Notes: generated by a model not told the origin, from the letters alone. Counted from the first letter of the stretch, positions 1 to 8,581 are shown. The stretch: DNA of 33,557 bases from CAMLHU01 sp031393795 (GCA_031393795.1 JANMWE010000086.1:1-33557), one strand, 5' to 3'. Numbers and translations are program-made.

Positions 1-1230
1 TGGCTCGGCGCCAAGGCGGAAGCGGCAGGGGTCAACCTCTTCACCGGCTTCCCGGTCGACTCCCTCTTCATCGAGGGCAACGCCGTGAAAGGGGTGCGGA
101 CCACGCCGAGCGGGCTCGACCGCGATGGTGTGACGCACCGGGGCGACTATCAGGCGCCGACCGACGTCACGGCCAAGGTCACCGTCCTCGCGGAAGGGAC
201 CCGCGGCCCCCTCGGCCAGGCGTGGCGCGAGTGGCAGGGAGTGACGAGCGAGAATCCCCAGATCTTCGCGCTGGGGGTGAAGGAGGTCTGGCAGGTCAAG
301 CGGCCGCTCGACCGCGTCATCCACACGCTGGGCTATCCGCTCCCTCTCGATTGCTTCGGTGGGACGTTCCTGTATCCGCAGGGGAAGGACAAGGTCGCCA
401 TCGGGGTCGTGGCGGGGCTCGACGACTCGGACGCGCGGCTCGATGTTCACGTCCTGCTCCAGAAGCTCAAGCTCCACCCGATGGTACGCGAGATCCTCGA
501 GGGCGGGACGCTGCTCGAGTGGGGAGCCAAGACCATCCCCGAAGGCGGATGGTACGCCCTCCCGAAGCGACGCTCGGGGGACGGACTCGTGATGGTGGGA
601 GACACCGTCGGGTACGTGGACGTCCCGTCGCTCAAGGGGATCCACTACGCGATGCAGTCGGGGATCTTCGCCGCGCGGGCGATCTTCGCCGCGCTCAAGG
701 CGGGGGACACCTCGGCCAAGGCCCTCGCGGCGTACGACACGATGGTGGACGGGAGCTTCATCAAGACCGATATGTACGCGACCCGGAACATGCGGCTGGC
801 GTTCAAGAGCGGCTTCTTCGTCGGCGCCGCGAAGGCGGGCTTGATGACCGTGACCGGTGGGCGGTTCCCGGGCGGCAAGATCGCGATGCACGCCGATGCC
901 GAGGCACCGCGTACGCTTAGGGCCGCCGGTCCACCGGCGGCCGCATTCGTGCCCGACAATGTCCTCACCTTCGGCAAGCTCGACGCGGTCTTCAAGTCGG
1001 GGAACGCCACGCGCGATACCATCCCGCAGCACCTGACCGTCGGGAAGGATGTGAGCGGGGAGGTGGCGGAATTCTACGCGGCCCTCTGCCCGGCGGGGGT
1101 GTACGAGAGGGAGGGGGACACCCTCCGGGTGAATGCCCCGAATTGCGTCGATTGCAAGGCGACGGACGTGGTCGGGCCCCGCTGGACGCCGCGCGAAGGT
1201 GGTTCTGGACCGAAATATCGCCTGATGTAG
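1..1230 (+). CDS. Electron transfer flavoprotein-ubiquinone oxidoreductase, 3' part
   Basis: The reading frame is open from the first base, so the N-terminal FAD-binding half lies outside the window. The visible part (about 409 residues) contains the substrate/quinone-binding region and ends in the small 4Fe-4S domain: LCPAGVYE, then NAPNCVDCKATD, which supplies the clustered cysteines typical of ETF-QO. In this family the enzyme takes electrons from reduced ETF, mainly from acyl-CoA and amino-acid dehydrogenases, and passes them to membrane quinone. The conserved GDTVGYVDVPSLKGIHYAMQSG stretch (residues split here only for identification) matches the flavin-site end of the family. A small hairpin follows the stop codon. 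No ETF subunit genes are in view. Family identity is secure from the C-terminal cysteines and overall sequence. Confidence 0.93.
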   Translation, partial: WLGAKAEAAGVNLFTGFPVDSLFIEGNAVKGVRTTPSGLDRDGVTHRGDYQAPTDVTAKVTVLAEGTRGPLGQAWREWQGVTSENPQIFALGVKEVWQVKRPLDRVIHTLGYPLPLDCFGGTFLYPQGKDKVAIGVVAGLDDSDARLDVHVLLQKLKLHPMVREILEGGTLLEWGAKTIPEGGWYALPKRRSGDGLVMVGDTVGYVDVPSLKGIHYAMQSGIFAARAIFAALKAGDTSAKALAAYDTMVDGSFIKTDMYATRNMRLAFKSGFFVGAAKAGLMTVTGGRFPGGKIAMHADAEAPRTLRAAGPPAAAFVPDNVLTFGKLDAVFKSGNATRDTIPQHLTVGKDVSGEVAEFYAALCPAGVYEREGDTLRVNAPNCVDCKATDVVGPRWTPREGGSGPKYRLM

Positions 1231-1231
1231 C

Positions 1232-1277
1232 TACCGACTTTAGTCGGTAATTGAACGGCCCGAGGCATTGCGCCTCG
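1232..1277. repeat. Two small hairpins after the ETF-QO gene (possible terminator or REP-like element)
   Basis: TACCGACT (1232-1239) pairs with AGTCGGTA (1242-1249), and CGAGGC (1261-1266) pairs with GCCTCG (1272-1277). The first hairpin starts 2 nt after the stop codon. No T-run follows, so it is not a textbook intrinsic terminator. The rest of the 1231-1358 gap shows nothing else I can name. It lacks the long palindrome found after most other genes in this window. Confidence 0.4.
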
Positions 1278-1358
1278 CAATGAAGTCTTGCAGATTCAGC
1301 CACCTCGGACGCCCGATCCACCAGCGTTCCGGGGTTCCCTCATATCCCCCTGAGGCTG

Positions 1359-2588
1359 ATGACGAATCTTGCCGGCGCCCCGGGCGCCGACACTCTGCCG
1401 TCACGGTTGGCTTGGCTCTGGGCCGAGCCCGACGTCGTGCTGCTGGATGCGAGCGCCGAGGGCGAAAGGCTCTCTGGCCGCATCCGGATCCTGGTCGCCA
1501 TGCTGGTGGCCGCGATCGCGATGTTCGACCTCCTCACCCGGAAGACCCCGGGGGAGAGTCTGGGGTGGGCAGTGTTCGCGGTCGTCGGCCTCGCCGGGGC
1601 GCTGGGGCTGTATGGGCTGATCGCCAAAGGGTTCTATCGTCCCTGGCTCGGCATCGTCACCAGCTCGCTCGACGTGTCGGTGGTCTCGCTGGGGCTGGTC
1701 GCCTTCCTGGTGGCCGGCCAGCCCGAGCTCGCCGTCAACAGCAAGGTCGTCTACGACGCCTATTTCCTCGCGCTCGCGGCCACCTGTCTGCGGTACGAGC
1801 CCCGGATCTGTGTCTGGTCGGGTACCCTCGCCCTGCTCGAATACCTGGGCGTGGTGAGCTACGCGGCGAATCACTGGGACCTGAACACCCCGCAGGCCGG
1901 GATGCTGGCCTATGGCCCGTTCAGCTGGCATTCACAGATCGCGCGGGCCCTGATCCTGATCGGGTTCTCCCTCCTCACCGCGGTGATCGTCTATCGGGCC
2001 CAGCAGTTGCACAAGCTGTCCACCAGCGATTTCCTGACCGGGCTGCACAATCGCGGCTATTTCAACGAGCGGGTGCGCGAAGAGGTGATCCGCGCGCGTC
2101 GGCACCACCATCCGCTCGCGATCGGGATGGTGGACGTCGACCGGTTCAAGCATTTCAACGACACGTACGGCCACAGCGCCGGCGACATCGCACTGCAGGC
2201 CATCTCGCGTACGCTCAAGGAGAACCTCCGCCTCACCGACGTCATCGCGCGCTACGGCGGTGAAGAGATCGTCATCATCATGCCCGAGACCGGGGCCGAC
2301 GGTGCGGTCCGGAAGCTCGAGCAGATCCGCGAGATCGTGGCCGAGCTGACGCTCGAGCTCCCGCGTCGCACGCTCCGCGGGGTGCTCACCTTCAGCGCCG
2401 GCATCGCCTCACTCCCCGACGACGGAGAAGAGGTCGACGCCCTGATCGCCCGCGCCGACGCCCGCCTCTTCGCGGCGAAGCAGGCGGGGCGCAACCGGGT
2501 GGTGGGCCCGCACGACCACTCGGGGCTCCGGGCGAGCCAGGAACTCAAGGTCGTCACGAAGGGGATGGAGAAGCCGGAAGGGGCCTGA
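1359..2588 (+). CDS. Membrane-anchored GGDEF diguanylate cyclase
   Basis: A 409-residue protein. Roughly residues 45-220 contain about six hydrophobic segments forming a membrane sensor region I do not recognise. A GGDEF domain occupies about 230-395. The GGDEF signature reads RYGGEEI (about residues 298-304), a catalytically competent GGEEF-type variant. VDVDRFKHFNDTYGHSAGD is the metal/GTP-binding segment. The RxxD inhibitory site (RLTD) lies five residues before GGEE, so product inhibition by cyclic di-GMP is expected. The protein should make c-di-GMP from two GTP at the inner membrane. The ATG start is preceded by TGAGG with short spacing. The last codons and TGA run straight into palindrome E1. 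No phosphodiesterase or c-di-GMP receptor gene is adjacent. Confidence 0.93.
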   Translation: MTNLAGAPGADTLPSRLAWLWAEPDVVLLDASAEGERLSGRIRILVAMLVAAIAMFDLLTRKTPGESLGWAVFAVVGLAGALGLYGLIAKGFYRPWLGIVTSSLDVSVVSLGLVAFLVAGQPELAVNSKVVYDAYFLALAATCLRYEPRICVWSGTLALLEYLGVVSYAANHWDLNTPQAGMLAYGPFSWHSQIARALILIGFSLLTAVIVYRAQQLHKLSTSDFLTGLHNRGYFNERVREEVIRARRHHHPLAIGMVDVDRFKHFNDTYGHSAGDIALQAISRTLKENLRLTDVIARYGGEEIVIIMPETGADGAVRKLEQIREIVAELTLELPRRTLRGVLTFSAGIASLPDDGEEVDALIARADARLFAAKQAGRNRVVGPHDHSGLRASQELKVVTKGMEKPEGA

Positions 2589-2694
2589 CGAGGGGCCTGG
2601 GACCTAGGGCCTGGGGAAAGCAGATGACCCTTCGATCCTGTGCATCCGGACCGAAGGGTCCCTTGTCGTCCCCAGGCCCGTGGCCCTAGGCCCT
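2586..2694. repeat. Stop-adjacent palindrome E1 (GGCCTGG-type arms)
   Basis: The left arm 2591-2617 matches the reverse complement of the right arm 2669-2694 with few mismatches. The arms are built from units GGCCTGG, GACCTAG and GGCCTGG. An inner stem GACCCTTCG (2626-2634) pairs with CGAAGGGTC (2652-2660). It sits between convergent genes. The stop codon of the MFS gene (TAG on the minus strand, 2688-2686) lies inside the right arm, and the TGA of the diguanylate cyclase gene is 2 nt before the left arm. There is no T-run on either side. Confidence 0.85.
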
Positions 2695-4014
2695 GCCGAC
2701 CGCCGCCCGCCCCTTCTGCACGTCCACCAGCATCAGCATCCCGCCGCCGACGATGAAGAAGAGGATCACCGCCAGGATCGCGGTGCGGCTCGAGCCGGTG
2801 ATGCCGATGGCGATCGAGAAGGCCCACGGGCCGAGGATCCCGGCGAACTTCTCGAACACGCTCCAGAGCCCGAAGAACTCCCCCGACCGCTCGGTGGGGA
2901 TCAGGTTGGCGAACAGCGAGCGCGAGAGCGCCTGGGTGCCGCCCTGGACCATCCCGACCAGCACCGCGAGCACCAGGAAGTCGCGCGCGGTGCTCATCCG
3001 GTAACCGAGGAAGGAGATCACGCCGTAGGCGGCGAGGCCGAGGAGGATGGCGCGCTTGGCGCCGATCTTGTCCGCCAGCCAGCCGAAGGCGAAGGCGAAG
3101 GGGATCCCGACGAACTGTACCAGCAGGATCGCGGGGATCATGTCGGCGGGACCGAGGCCGATCTCGGCGCCGTAGGCGGTGGCCATCCGGATGATGGTCG
3201 AGATCCCGTCGTTGTAGATCAGGAACGCTCCCAGCATCAGGAAGGCCTGCGGGTGGGAGCGGAGCGCGCGATAGGTTGCTGCGAGCTCCCGGAACGCCCC
3301 GCGCAGGATCTTGAGCCCCTTCTCCCCCCGATCCTTCACCGGCACCTCGGGGACCCCGCGGAGGGTGAAGATCGAGAAGAAGAGCCACCACGCCGCCACG
3401 GCGAGGAACCCGATGCGGGTGGGGAGGGTCTTCTGATCGAAGGTGAGGCCCTCGCCGGACGGGAGGCCGAACAGTGCGGGCTTGAGGATCAGCACCACGT
3501 TGAACGCGAGCAGCAGCCCGCCGCCCAAATAGCCGAGGGCGTAGCCGGCGCTCGACACCCGGTCCACTTCCTCGGGCGAGGCGAGATGGGGGAGCATCGC
3601 CTCGTAGAAGACGAAGCTGCAGGTGGCGCCGACCAGGGAGAGGACGAACGTCGTCGAGGCGAGCGTGAGCTGCCCCTCGTGCACGAAGTACATCGCCGCC
3701 GTGCCGCCCACGCCGATGATCATGAACACCGCGAGCCCCAGCTTCTTCACCGGGGCCCGGTCGGCGATGGCGCCGAGGAGGGGGGAGGCGATCGCGATGG
3801 CGACCAGCGTCCAGGTGTTGAGGTTGGCCCACGCCTTGGTGGCCGCGGAGCCGGCGTGGCCCGCGGAGGCGGCGATGCTGGTGTAGAAGATGGGGAAGAC
3901 CGCGGTCATCACCACGGCCTGCATCGCGGAGGCGGCCCAGTCGTACATCGCCCAGGCGCGGAGCTCAGGGCGGTGGAGGCCGAGGGACTCGAGAAGGGGG
4001 CGCTTGGGTGTCAT
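2686..4014 (-). CDS. MFS transporter, UMF1/Atg22-like family
   Basis: A 442-residue integral membrane protein with about 12 hydrophobic helices. Its N-terminal motif RAWAMYDWAASAMQ is characteristic of the UMF1 family, whose consensus begins with W-x-x-YDWANSAF. Length and the long cytoplasmic loop around residues 205-235 fit the family. Substrates of bacterial UMF1 proteins are mostly unknown; the eukaryotic relative Atg22 exports amino acids from the vacuole. Here it stands alone between palindromes E1 (3' side) and E2 (5' side). The ATG at 4014 begins a normal N-terminus before the first helix. Nothing suggests truncation. I cannot assign a substrate. Confidence 0.88.
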   Translation of the reverse strand: MTPKRPLLESLGLHRPELRAWAMYDWAASAMQAVVMTAVFPIFYTSIAASAGHAGSAATKAWANLNTWTLVAIAIASPLLGAIADRAPVKKLGLAVFMIIGVGGTAAMYFVHEGQLTLASTTFVLSLVGATCSFVFYEAMLPHLASPEEVDRVSSAGYALGYLGGGLLLAFNVVLILKPALFGLPSGEGLTFDQKTLPTRIGFLAVAAWWLFFSIFTLRGVPEVPVKDRGEKGLKILRGAFRELAATYRALRSHPQAFLMLGAFLIYNDGISTIIRMATAYGAEIGLGPADMIPAILLVQFVGIPFAFAFGWLADKIGAKRAILLGLAAYGVISFLGYRMSTARDFLVLAVLVGMVQGGTQALSRSLFANLIPTERSGEFFGLWSVFEKFAGILGPWAFSIAIGITGSSRTAILAVILFFIVGGGMLMLVDVQKGRAAVGRA

Positions 4015-4040
4015 GGCTTCAACCTATACAGGCATCTTCA

Positions 4041-4181
4041 ACTGCGCACCACGAAGGCACGAAGGGCACGGAGATCCCCGAAGGATGAATTGGTGTCCCC
4101 CAGGGAAAGGTGTCGCCCGGGGATCACCAATGATGTTCTTCGTGAATTGTTCGTGACCTTCGTGCCTTCGTGGTGCGCAGT
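4041..4181. repeat. Stop-adjacent palindrome E2 (CACGAAGG-type arms)
   Basis: The arms 4041-4065 and 4157-4181 are perfectly complementary over 25 bp and contain repeated GCACGAAG units. A second inner stem (ATTGGTG at about 4089 with CACCAAT ending at 4131, flanked by CCCC/GGGG) makes the element a nested hairpin. The outer arm touches the TAA stop of the terC-like gene (minus strand, 4183-4181), so the element is that gene's 3' flank and lies upstream of the MFS gene. Confidence 0.9.
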
Positions 4182-5113
4182 TACGGCCTCTTCACCTGTT
4201 TCGGCGGTAGCCAGACAGAGAGGAGGATCGCGCCGAGGAGGATCGCGGCGATCACCACCAGTGAGGCCCAGGTGGGCGGGTGCACCCACCCGCTCGCGAT
4301 CATCTTGATGCCGACGAAGATCAGGATGAGCGCCACCCCCGGCTTCAGGTAGGTGAACTTGTCCATCACCCCCGCCAGCAGGAAGAAGAGGGCCCGGAGT
4401 CCCAGGATGGCGAAGATGTTGGAGCTATAGACGATGAACGGGTCGCGGGTGATGCCGTACACCGCCGGGATCGAGTCGATGGCGAAGACCAGGTCGGTCC
4501 ACTCCACCATCAGCAGCACCACGAGGAGCGGGGTGGCCATCAGCCGGCCCGTCACGGTGCGGAGCACGAACTTGTCCTCTTCGTACCCCTCGGTGACCGG
4601 CATGACGCGACGGAGCAATTTGAGGAGCGGGTTGTGCTCCGGGTGGACCTCCGCTTCCACGCTCCGGAACATCCGCGCCCCGGTCCAGACGAGGATCGCG
4701 CCGAAGAGATAGATGATCCATTCGAACCGCTGCAGCAGCACGGAGCCGGCCACGATCATGATCGCACGCATCACGATCGCCCCGATGATCCCCCAGTGCA
4801 ACACCTTGGTGCGGAGCGCCGGGGGCACGGCGAAGTACTGGAACAACAGAATGAAGACGAAGAGGTTGTCGACGCTGAGCGAGAGCTCCAGCAGGTAACC
4901 GGTGTAGTACTCCAGCATCGCCCCGGTCCCCTCGCGGATGAACAGGAAGATCCCGAAGAGCCCCGCGAGCGTCATCAACCCGCCGGTCCACCACATCGAT
5001 TCCTTGAGGGAAGGGACGTGGGCGCGCCGGTTCAGGACGAACAGGTCGAGGATCAGGAGCACCGCGATGACGGTGCTGAACCCGATCCAGATCTCCAGCG
5101 GATGGTGACGCAT
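4181..5113 (-). CDS. TerC/Alx family integral membrane protein
   Basis: A 310-residue protein with about eight or nine membrane helices and both TerC hallmark motifs: LELSLSVDNLFVF (about residues 76-88) and VEWTDLVFAIDSIPAV (about 203-218), each with membrane-embedded acidic residues. The family includes E. coli Alx and TerC, linked to manganese export, metalation of exported proteins and tellurite resistance. The length fits the Alx-like group. I looked for a yybP-ykoY manganese riboswitch upstream (5114-5332) and did not see one; that gap holds palindrome E3. The ATG at 5113 is directly followed by a plausible first helix. Metal specificity cannot be read from sequence. Confidence 0.92.
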   Translation of the reverse strand: MRHHPLEIWIGFSTVIAVLLILDLFVLNRRAHVPSLKESMWWTGGLMTLAGLFGIFLFIREGTGAMLEYYTGYLLELSLSVDNLFVFILLFQYFAVPPALRTKVLHWGIIGAIVMRAIMIVAGSVLLQRFEWIIYLFGAILVWTGARMFRSVEAEVHPEHNPLLKLLRRVMPVTEGYEEDKFVLRTVTGRLMATPLLVVLLMVEWTDLVFAIDSIPAVYGITRDPFIVYSSNIFAILGLRALFFLLAGVMDKFTYLKPGVALILIFVGIKMIASGWVHPPTWASLVVIAAILLGAILLSVWLPPKQVKRP

Positions 5114-5175
5114 CTAACCTCGTGAGATATGTCTTCGGTGATCTGCCTGGTCAGCCCCCATCACGTTCGGCAGCT

Positions 5176-5313
5176 GCTTGGGCTCAACTGGGAAGCACGA
5201 AGGAACGGTGGCAGGGACAATGACCTTGTGGTCGCAAGTGCAAGATCTGGCCCTGCACCCACAATTGTATCTTCGCCACTCCGTCACTTCGTGCCTCCCA
5301 GTTGAGGCCAAGC
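5176..5313. repeat. Stop-adjacent palindrome E3 (shares arms with E10)
   Basis: The left arm 5176-5212 matches the reverse complement of the right arm 5275-5313 (GCTTGG-CTCAACTGGGA-GCACGAAG pattern). The right arm read on the minus strand shares GCTTGGCCTCAACTGGGAGG and the following CACG with the left arm of E10 at 21211, about 16 kb away, so this is a dispersed family. The element begins 20 nt after the moeA stop codon on the minus strand. It occupies most of the 219-bp gap before the terC-like gene. Confidence 0.88.
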
Positions 5314-5332
5314 CTTTCCACCCATTGGGATG

Positions 5333-6586
5333 TCAGAATCCCGGCTCCTTCTGGTGCAGCGGCAGGTGCAACGGCAACGCCTGCACCACGTTCCCCGCCG
5401 GTGTCTCATGCTGCCCTTCCGGGATCACCAGCAGCGCGTTGGCCTGCACCATCGAGGTCAGGATCCCCGACCCCTGCGGCCCGGTGAGCCGGGCCTCGGT
5501 GCCGTTCGGCCCCTCGGTCACCACGCCGCGCAGGAAATGCTGCAGCTTCGGCCCCAGCGTGATCTTTTCCGCCACGCGCACCGGGACGCTCCGGCGGAAC
5601 GGCAGCGCGTGGCCCACCATCTTCCGGATCGCCGGCCGGACGAAAAGTTCAAAGGTCACCATCGCGCTCACCGGGTTCCCCGGCAACCCGACCCACGGGA
5701 TCCCGCGCAGCACCCCGAACCCCACCGGTGCCCCCGGCCGCATCCGGAGCTTCCAGAACCTGATCTCCGCCCCCATCTCCTCGAGCACCGGCTTCACGAA
5801 GTCGTGCTCCCCCACGCTGATCCCCGCGCTCGTCACCAGCAGGTCGCAGTCGCCCGCCCGCTCGAAATGCTCGCGCACGCTCGCCGCGGTGTCCTGCGCG
5901 ATGCCGAGGTTCACCGGCTCACCTCCGGCGAGCTTCACCAGCGCCATGAGGGTATGGGTATTGCTGCTCGCCACCTTCCGCCCGCTCAGGATCTCCTCGG
6001 GGCTGTCCACATCCACGATCTCGTCCCCGCTCCCCAGGATCCCCACCCTCGGACGCCGCACCACCATCGGTGCCGCGACCGCGAGCGAGGCGAGTACGCC
6101 GAGTTCGGCCGGTCCGAGCAGGGAGCCGGCCGGGAGCGCAAGCGCCCCCCGCTTCAGGTCCTCCCCCGCACGGCGGAAATTCGCGCCCGCATCCCGCTCC
6201 TTTATGATCTGCACGACCTCGACGCCGAGGTCGGTGTCCTCCTGCCGGATCACGCCGTCTGCACCCGCCGGGAGTGCGGCCCCGGTGAAGATGCGAGCGC
6301 ATTCACCCCGCCCGAGCGTGCGGGTCGGGAACGCTCCCGCCGGGAGCTGCTCGACCACCCTGAGCCGCACCGGATGCTCGGCGCTCGCCCCCCGCACATC
6401 TGCGGCGCGGCAGGCGTAGCCGTCCATCGCACTGTTGGTGTGGGCCGGGATGTCGAGCGGGCTGGTGACGTCGTGCGCCAGCACGTGGCCGAGGGCATCG
6501 TCGAGCGGGATCCGGAGCGCCGGCTGGCGCCGAGCCTCGGCCAGGATCCTGAGCGCCGCATCGCGCGCCGTGAGCGACTGCTCCAT
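5333..6586 (-). CDS. moeA: Molybdopterin molybdenumtransferase MoeA
   Basis: About 417 residues. MoeA inserts molybdate into adenylylated molybdopterin to form molybdenum cofactor. Visible motifs are IPAHTNSAMDGYA near residue 45, the MPT-binding core with SAGISVGEHDFVKP around residues 235-250, and GLPGNPVSAMVTFE around 285. The C-terminal domain IV follows. I chose the ATG at 6586 (MEQSLTARDAALRIL) because it overlaps the mobB stop as TGATG and gives the usual family N-terminus. An upstream in-frame ATG would add 19 residues lying within mobB. It is the last gene of the gpmI-to-moeA operon. With mobA, mobB and fdhD it completes the late cofactor and formate dehydrogenase maturation steps. 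No moaA-E genes are in the window. Confidence 0.94.
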   Translation of the reverse strand: MEQSLTARDAALRILAEARRQPALRIPLDDALGHVLAHDVTSPLDIPAHTNSAMDGYACRAADVRGASAEHPVRLRVVEQLPAGAFPTRTLGRGECARIFTGAALPAGADGVIRQEDTDLGVEVVQIIKERDAGANFRRAGEDLKRGALALPAGSLLGPAELGVLASLAVAAPMVVRRPRVGILGSGDEIVDVDSPEEILSGRKVASSNTHTLMALVKLAGGEPVNLGIAQDTAASVREHFERAGDCDLLVTSAGISVGEHDFVKPVLEEMGAEIRFWKLRMRPGAPVGFGVLRGIPWVGLPGNPVSAMVTFELFVRPAIRKMVGHALPFRRSVPVRVAEKITLGPKLQHFLRGVVTEGPNGTEARLTGPQGSGILTSMVQANALLVIPEGQHETPAGNVVQALPLHLPLHQKEPGF

Positions 6587-7119
6587 CAGGTCGTGACCAC
6601 CTTGGCGTGATCCCAGATCAGCTCGACGAGGATGTTCATCCACATCGTGTCCTGGGTGTAGAGCGTGCGGCAGGGGGCCTTCACCTTCTTGTCGTCACAG
6701 AGCAGCGCCACCCACTGGTCCACTTCGGCGCCCGCATCGTTCACGAGCGGGCCGGCACCGACCTCCTTCCGCCAGATCTCGACCTTGGGGAGGGGGGCCG
6801 ACTTGAAGCCCTCGACCAGGACGATGTCCGCGCCATCGAGGTAGCGCTTGGCGAGCGCGATCGGGTCGAGGTCGTCCTTGCTCCGCTCCAGGATGTAGCG
6901 CTGCTCGGGGCAGGCGAGCACCACTCGCTCGGCCTTTCCCTCGTGGAAGTGCTTGTAGCTGTCGGTGCCGGGCTGATCCATTTGCGCGGCGTGGGTCGCG
7001 TGCTTGATGACCATCACTCGGCGCTTCCGCCGCGCGAATTCGGCCGAGAGCGCCACGGCGAGCGTGGTCTTGCCGGCGTCCTTCCGGCCTATGATGGTGA
7101 TGATCCGCGTGCCAGCCAC
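6586..7119 (-). CDS. mobB: Molybdopterin-guanine dinucleotide biosynthesis adapter MobB
   Basis: A 177-residue P-loop protein. Walker A is GRKDAGKTT (about residues 11-19), and VLVEGFKSAPLPKVEIWR (about 100-117) is the typical MobB segment. MobB binds GTP and assists MobA in making the guanine dinucleotide form of the molybdenum cofactor. The start is GTG at 7119, with the P-loop close to the N-terminus as in the family. The gene overlaps the 3' end of mobA by 31 nt, and its stop overlaps the moeA start (TGATG). This points to translational coupling in one operon. Confidence 0.93.
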   Translation of the reverse strand: MAGTRIITIIGRKDAGKTTLAVALSAEFARRKRRVMVIKHATHAAQMDQPGTDSYKHFHEGKAERVVLACPEQRYILERSKDDLDPIALAKRYLDGADIVLVEGFKSAPLPKVEIWRKEVGAGPLVNDAGAEVDQWVALLCDDKKVKAPCRTLYTQDTMWMNILVELIWDHAKVVTT

Positions 7120-7694
7120 ACCGCCTCCGCCTGTGCGAGTTCGTTCGACGTATTGACGTTCAGAAAGATCAGGGCGGGGTCGCCGAAGGTCCGGACCCGC
7201 TCGAGTGGGAGGATACCGACCCGCACCGCATCGTGGAAGGCGATGGCCCGGCGGTCGCCCCGGTCGAGGGCCCGGAGGATCGGCCCCTCGCAGGCGGGGC
7301 CGTACGCGGCCAGGAGCGGCTCGACACCCCGCCGCCCGTCACTGGCCGGGAGGACCGCGTCGTGCTGGTCGAGCCCGGCCGCGAGCTCGCGGAGGAGCTC
7401 CGCCGGGATGAATGGCATGTCCCAGGCGGCCACCACCACCGGCGCGCCCGCCCCCACGTGGACCGCGGAGAGGATCCCGCCCAGCGCCCCTTCGCCCAGG
7501 CGAAGATCAGGGTGGAGATCCAGATCGGGACGCCAGGTCGAGGCCGCCGGATCGTTGGCGATAAGGATGGGGGGCGTGCCGAAGGCGTCGACGAAGGCGT
7601 CGACCACCCGATCCAGTATCCGCTTCCCCCCGACGACCTCGAGTCCCTTCGGCCGCCCCCCGAATCGCGTGGCGCCACCGCCGGCGAGGATCAC
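7089..7694 (-). CDS. mobA: Molybdenum cofactor guanylyltransferase MobA
   Basis: About 201 residues. The N-terminal nucleotide-binding signature ILAGGGATRFGGRPKG and the C-terminal NVNTSNELAQAE (family NvNTpeDl) identify MobA, which transfers GMP from GTP to molybdopterin. AAWDMPFIP carries the conserved acidic metal site. I place the start at GTG 7694, immediately before ILAGG. An alternative ATG at 7742 would prepend 16 residues rich in Arg and Pro (SPHRPRARAPQRPSG) that are encoded entirely by the left arm of palindrome E4. Such N-terminal extensions are unusual in MobA, and arms are intergenic elsewhere. Proteomics would be needed to settle the start. The 3' end overlaps mobB by 31 nt. 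Confidence 0.9.
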   Translation of the reverse strand: MILAGGGATRFGGRPKGLEVVGGKRILDRVVDAFVDAFGTPPILIANDPAASTWRPDLDLHPDLRLGEGALGGILSAVHVGAGAPVVVAAWDMPFIPAELLRELAAGLDQHDAVLPASDGRRGVEPLLAAYGPACEGPILRALDRGDRRAIAFHDAVRVGILPLERVRTFGDPALIFLNVNTSNELAQAEAVWLARGSSPS

Positions 7695-7697
7695 GCC

Positions 7698-7784
7698 GCT
7701 GGGGCGCTGGGGCGCTCGGGCGCGGGGGCGGTGTGGGCTCATTTCCAAAGCTACCACCGCCTCGGCGCCGCAGCGCCCCAGCGC
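7698..7784. repeat. Stop-adjacent palindrome E4 (GCTGGGGC 8-nt arms)
   Basis: The left arm 7698-7737 contains GCTGGGGC, GCTGGGGC and GCTCGGGC units of 8 nt. The right arm 7754-7784 is complementary with mismatches. The right end touches the TAG stop of the beta-barrel gene (minus strand, 7786-7784). The element lies inside an operon, so it cannot be a complete terminator if mobA, mobB and moeA are co-transcribed with the genes before them. Confidence 0.75.
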
Positions 7785-8581
7785 TAGTACCGCCGCCCCC
7801 GCTTCTTCTCCAGCACCACTTCCAACCCGATCGTCAGGCTGAAGACGTGGTGGAGCTTCCGCTCGCTCGTCGGCGTCGCGAGCAGAGCGGGGGGGACCGT
7901 GCTGGTCACGTGCTCGAGGCTCACGATGTTGTCCTTCATCTCGAACCGGATCTGGTAGGCGCGGCCGACGAAGGCGGTCATCCCGCCCCCGATCGCCATC
8001 GTCGGGGAGACGGAGGCGGGGTGCGGATCCTCGAACACGTAGTAGTCCACCAGCTGGCCGCTGTCGCCGAAAATGGTGGCTCGCATCCGGATCGCGCTCT
8101 GCTGGCTGACGAGGAGCCCGGCATTGAGCCGGAGGTACGGCTGGAACTCGGTCCATGGGAAGGGACGGTAGATCCCGCCGACGGTCGCGGCCACGGTGGT
8201 GCCGGGCGACTCCTGCCCCTGGAGGGTACTGCAGACCTCCTGGTTCCGGAGCGAGCCGGAATTGCTCCGGAGGGTGCAGCCGTCGACGAATCCCAGGCCG
8301 ATCAGGTGCGCCTCGCCGCTGATCCCCCAGTGGTCATTCGGGTAGTACACCCCGACGAACGCGATCCCGATGGTCGAGCGGACGTTGCGGGTGACGGTGA
8401 CGGTGTCGCGCGAAAAATTATCGAGCAGCTCCTGGCCGTCGATCTTCCACATGGTGGACTGGCCGTTGTAGCCGAAGCCGAGCCCGAACGAGAGCCGCGC
8501 CTGGTCCGAGCGCCGCTGCGCGACCGCCGACCCGGCGAGGGTCAGGGTGGAGGTCAGGAAGATCAGGAGCGAGCGGCGCAT
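7784..8581 (-). CDS. Secreted or outer-membrane beta-barrel protein, unknown function
   Basis: About 265 residues. MRRSLLIFLTSTLTLAGSAVAQ is a clear Sec signal peptide with cleavage after AVAQ (given here as one short leader). The mature part alternates short hydrophobic strands with Gly and aromatic residues, for example LSFGLGFGYNG, TIGIAFVGVYYP and QPYLRLNAGLLVS. It ends in a strand-like segment followed by a basic tail (EKKRGRRY). This fits a small outer-membrane beta-barrel, but no specific family is recognised. Two cysteines in a loop (CTLRSN...EVC) could form a disulfide. The ATG overlaps the stop of the CoA-binding protein gene (TGATG). Its position among cofactor genes gives no obvious functional clue. 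Confidence 0.75.
   Translation of the reverse strand: MRRSLLIFLTSTLTLAGSAVAQRRSDQARLSFGLGFGYNGQSTMWKIDGQELLDNFSRDTVTVTRNVRSTIGIAFVGVYYPNDHWGISGEAHLIGLGFVDGCTLRSNSGSLRNQEVCSTLQGQESPGTTVAATVGGIYRPFPWTEFQPYLRLNAGLLVSQQSAIRMRATIFGDSGQLVDYYVFEDPHPASVSPTMAIGGGMTAFVGRAYQIRFEMKDNIVSLEHVTSTVPPALLATPTSERKLHHVFSLTIGLEVVLEKKRGRRY

Noticed and set aside
2252..4308. Long open frames opposite or overlapping the diguanylate cyclase and MFS genes, and similar long antisense frames elsewhere
   Set aside because: High GC keeps antisense frames open. Their products are Arg/Pro/Gly-rich without family motifs, while the opposite strand encodes recognisable proteins.
5114..5332. A yybP-ykoY manganese riboswitch upstream of the terC-like gene
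   Set aside because: I did not see the conserved riboswitch motifs. The gap is mostly palindrome E3.
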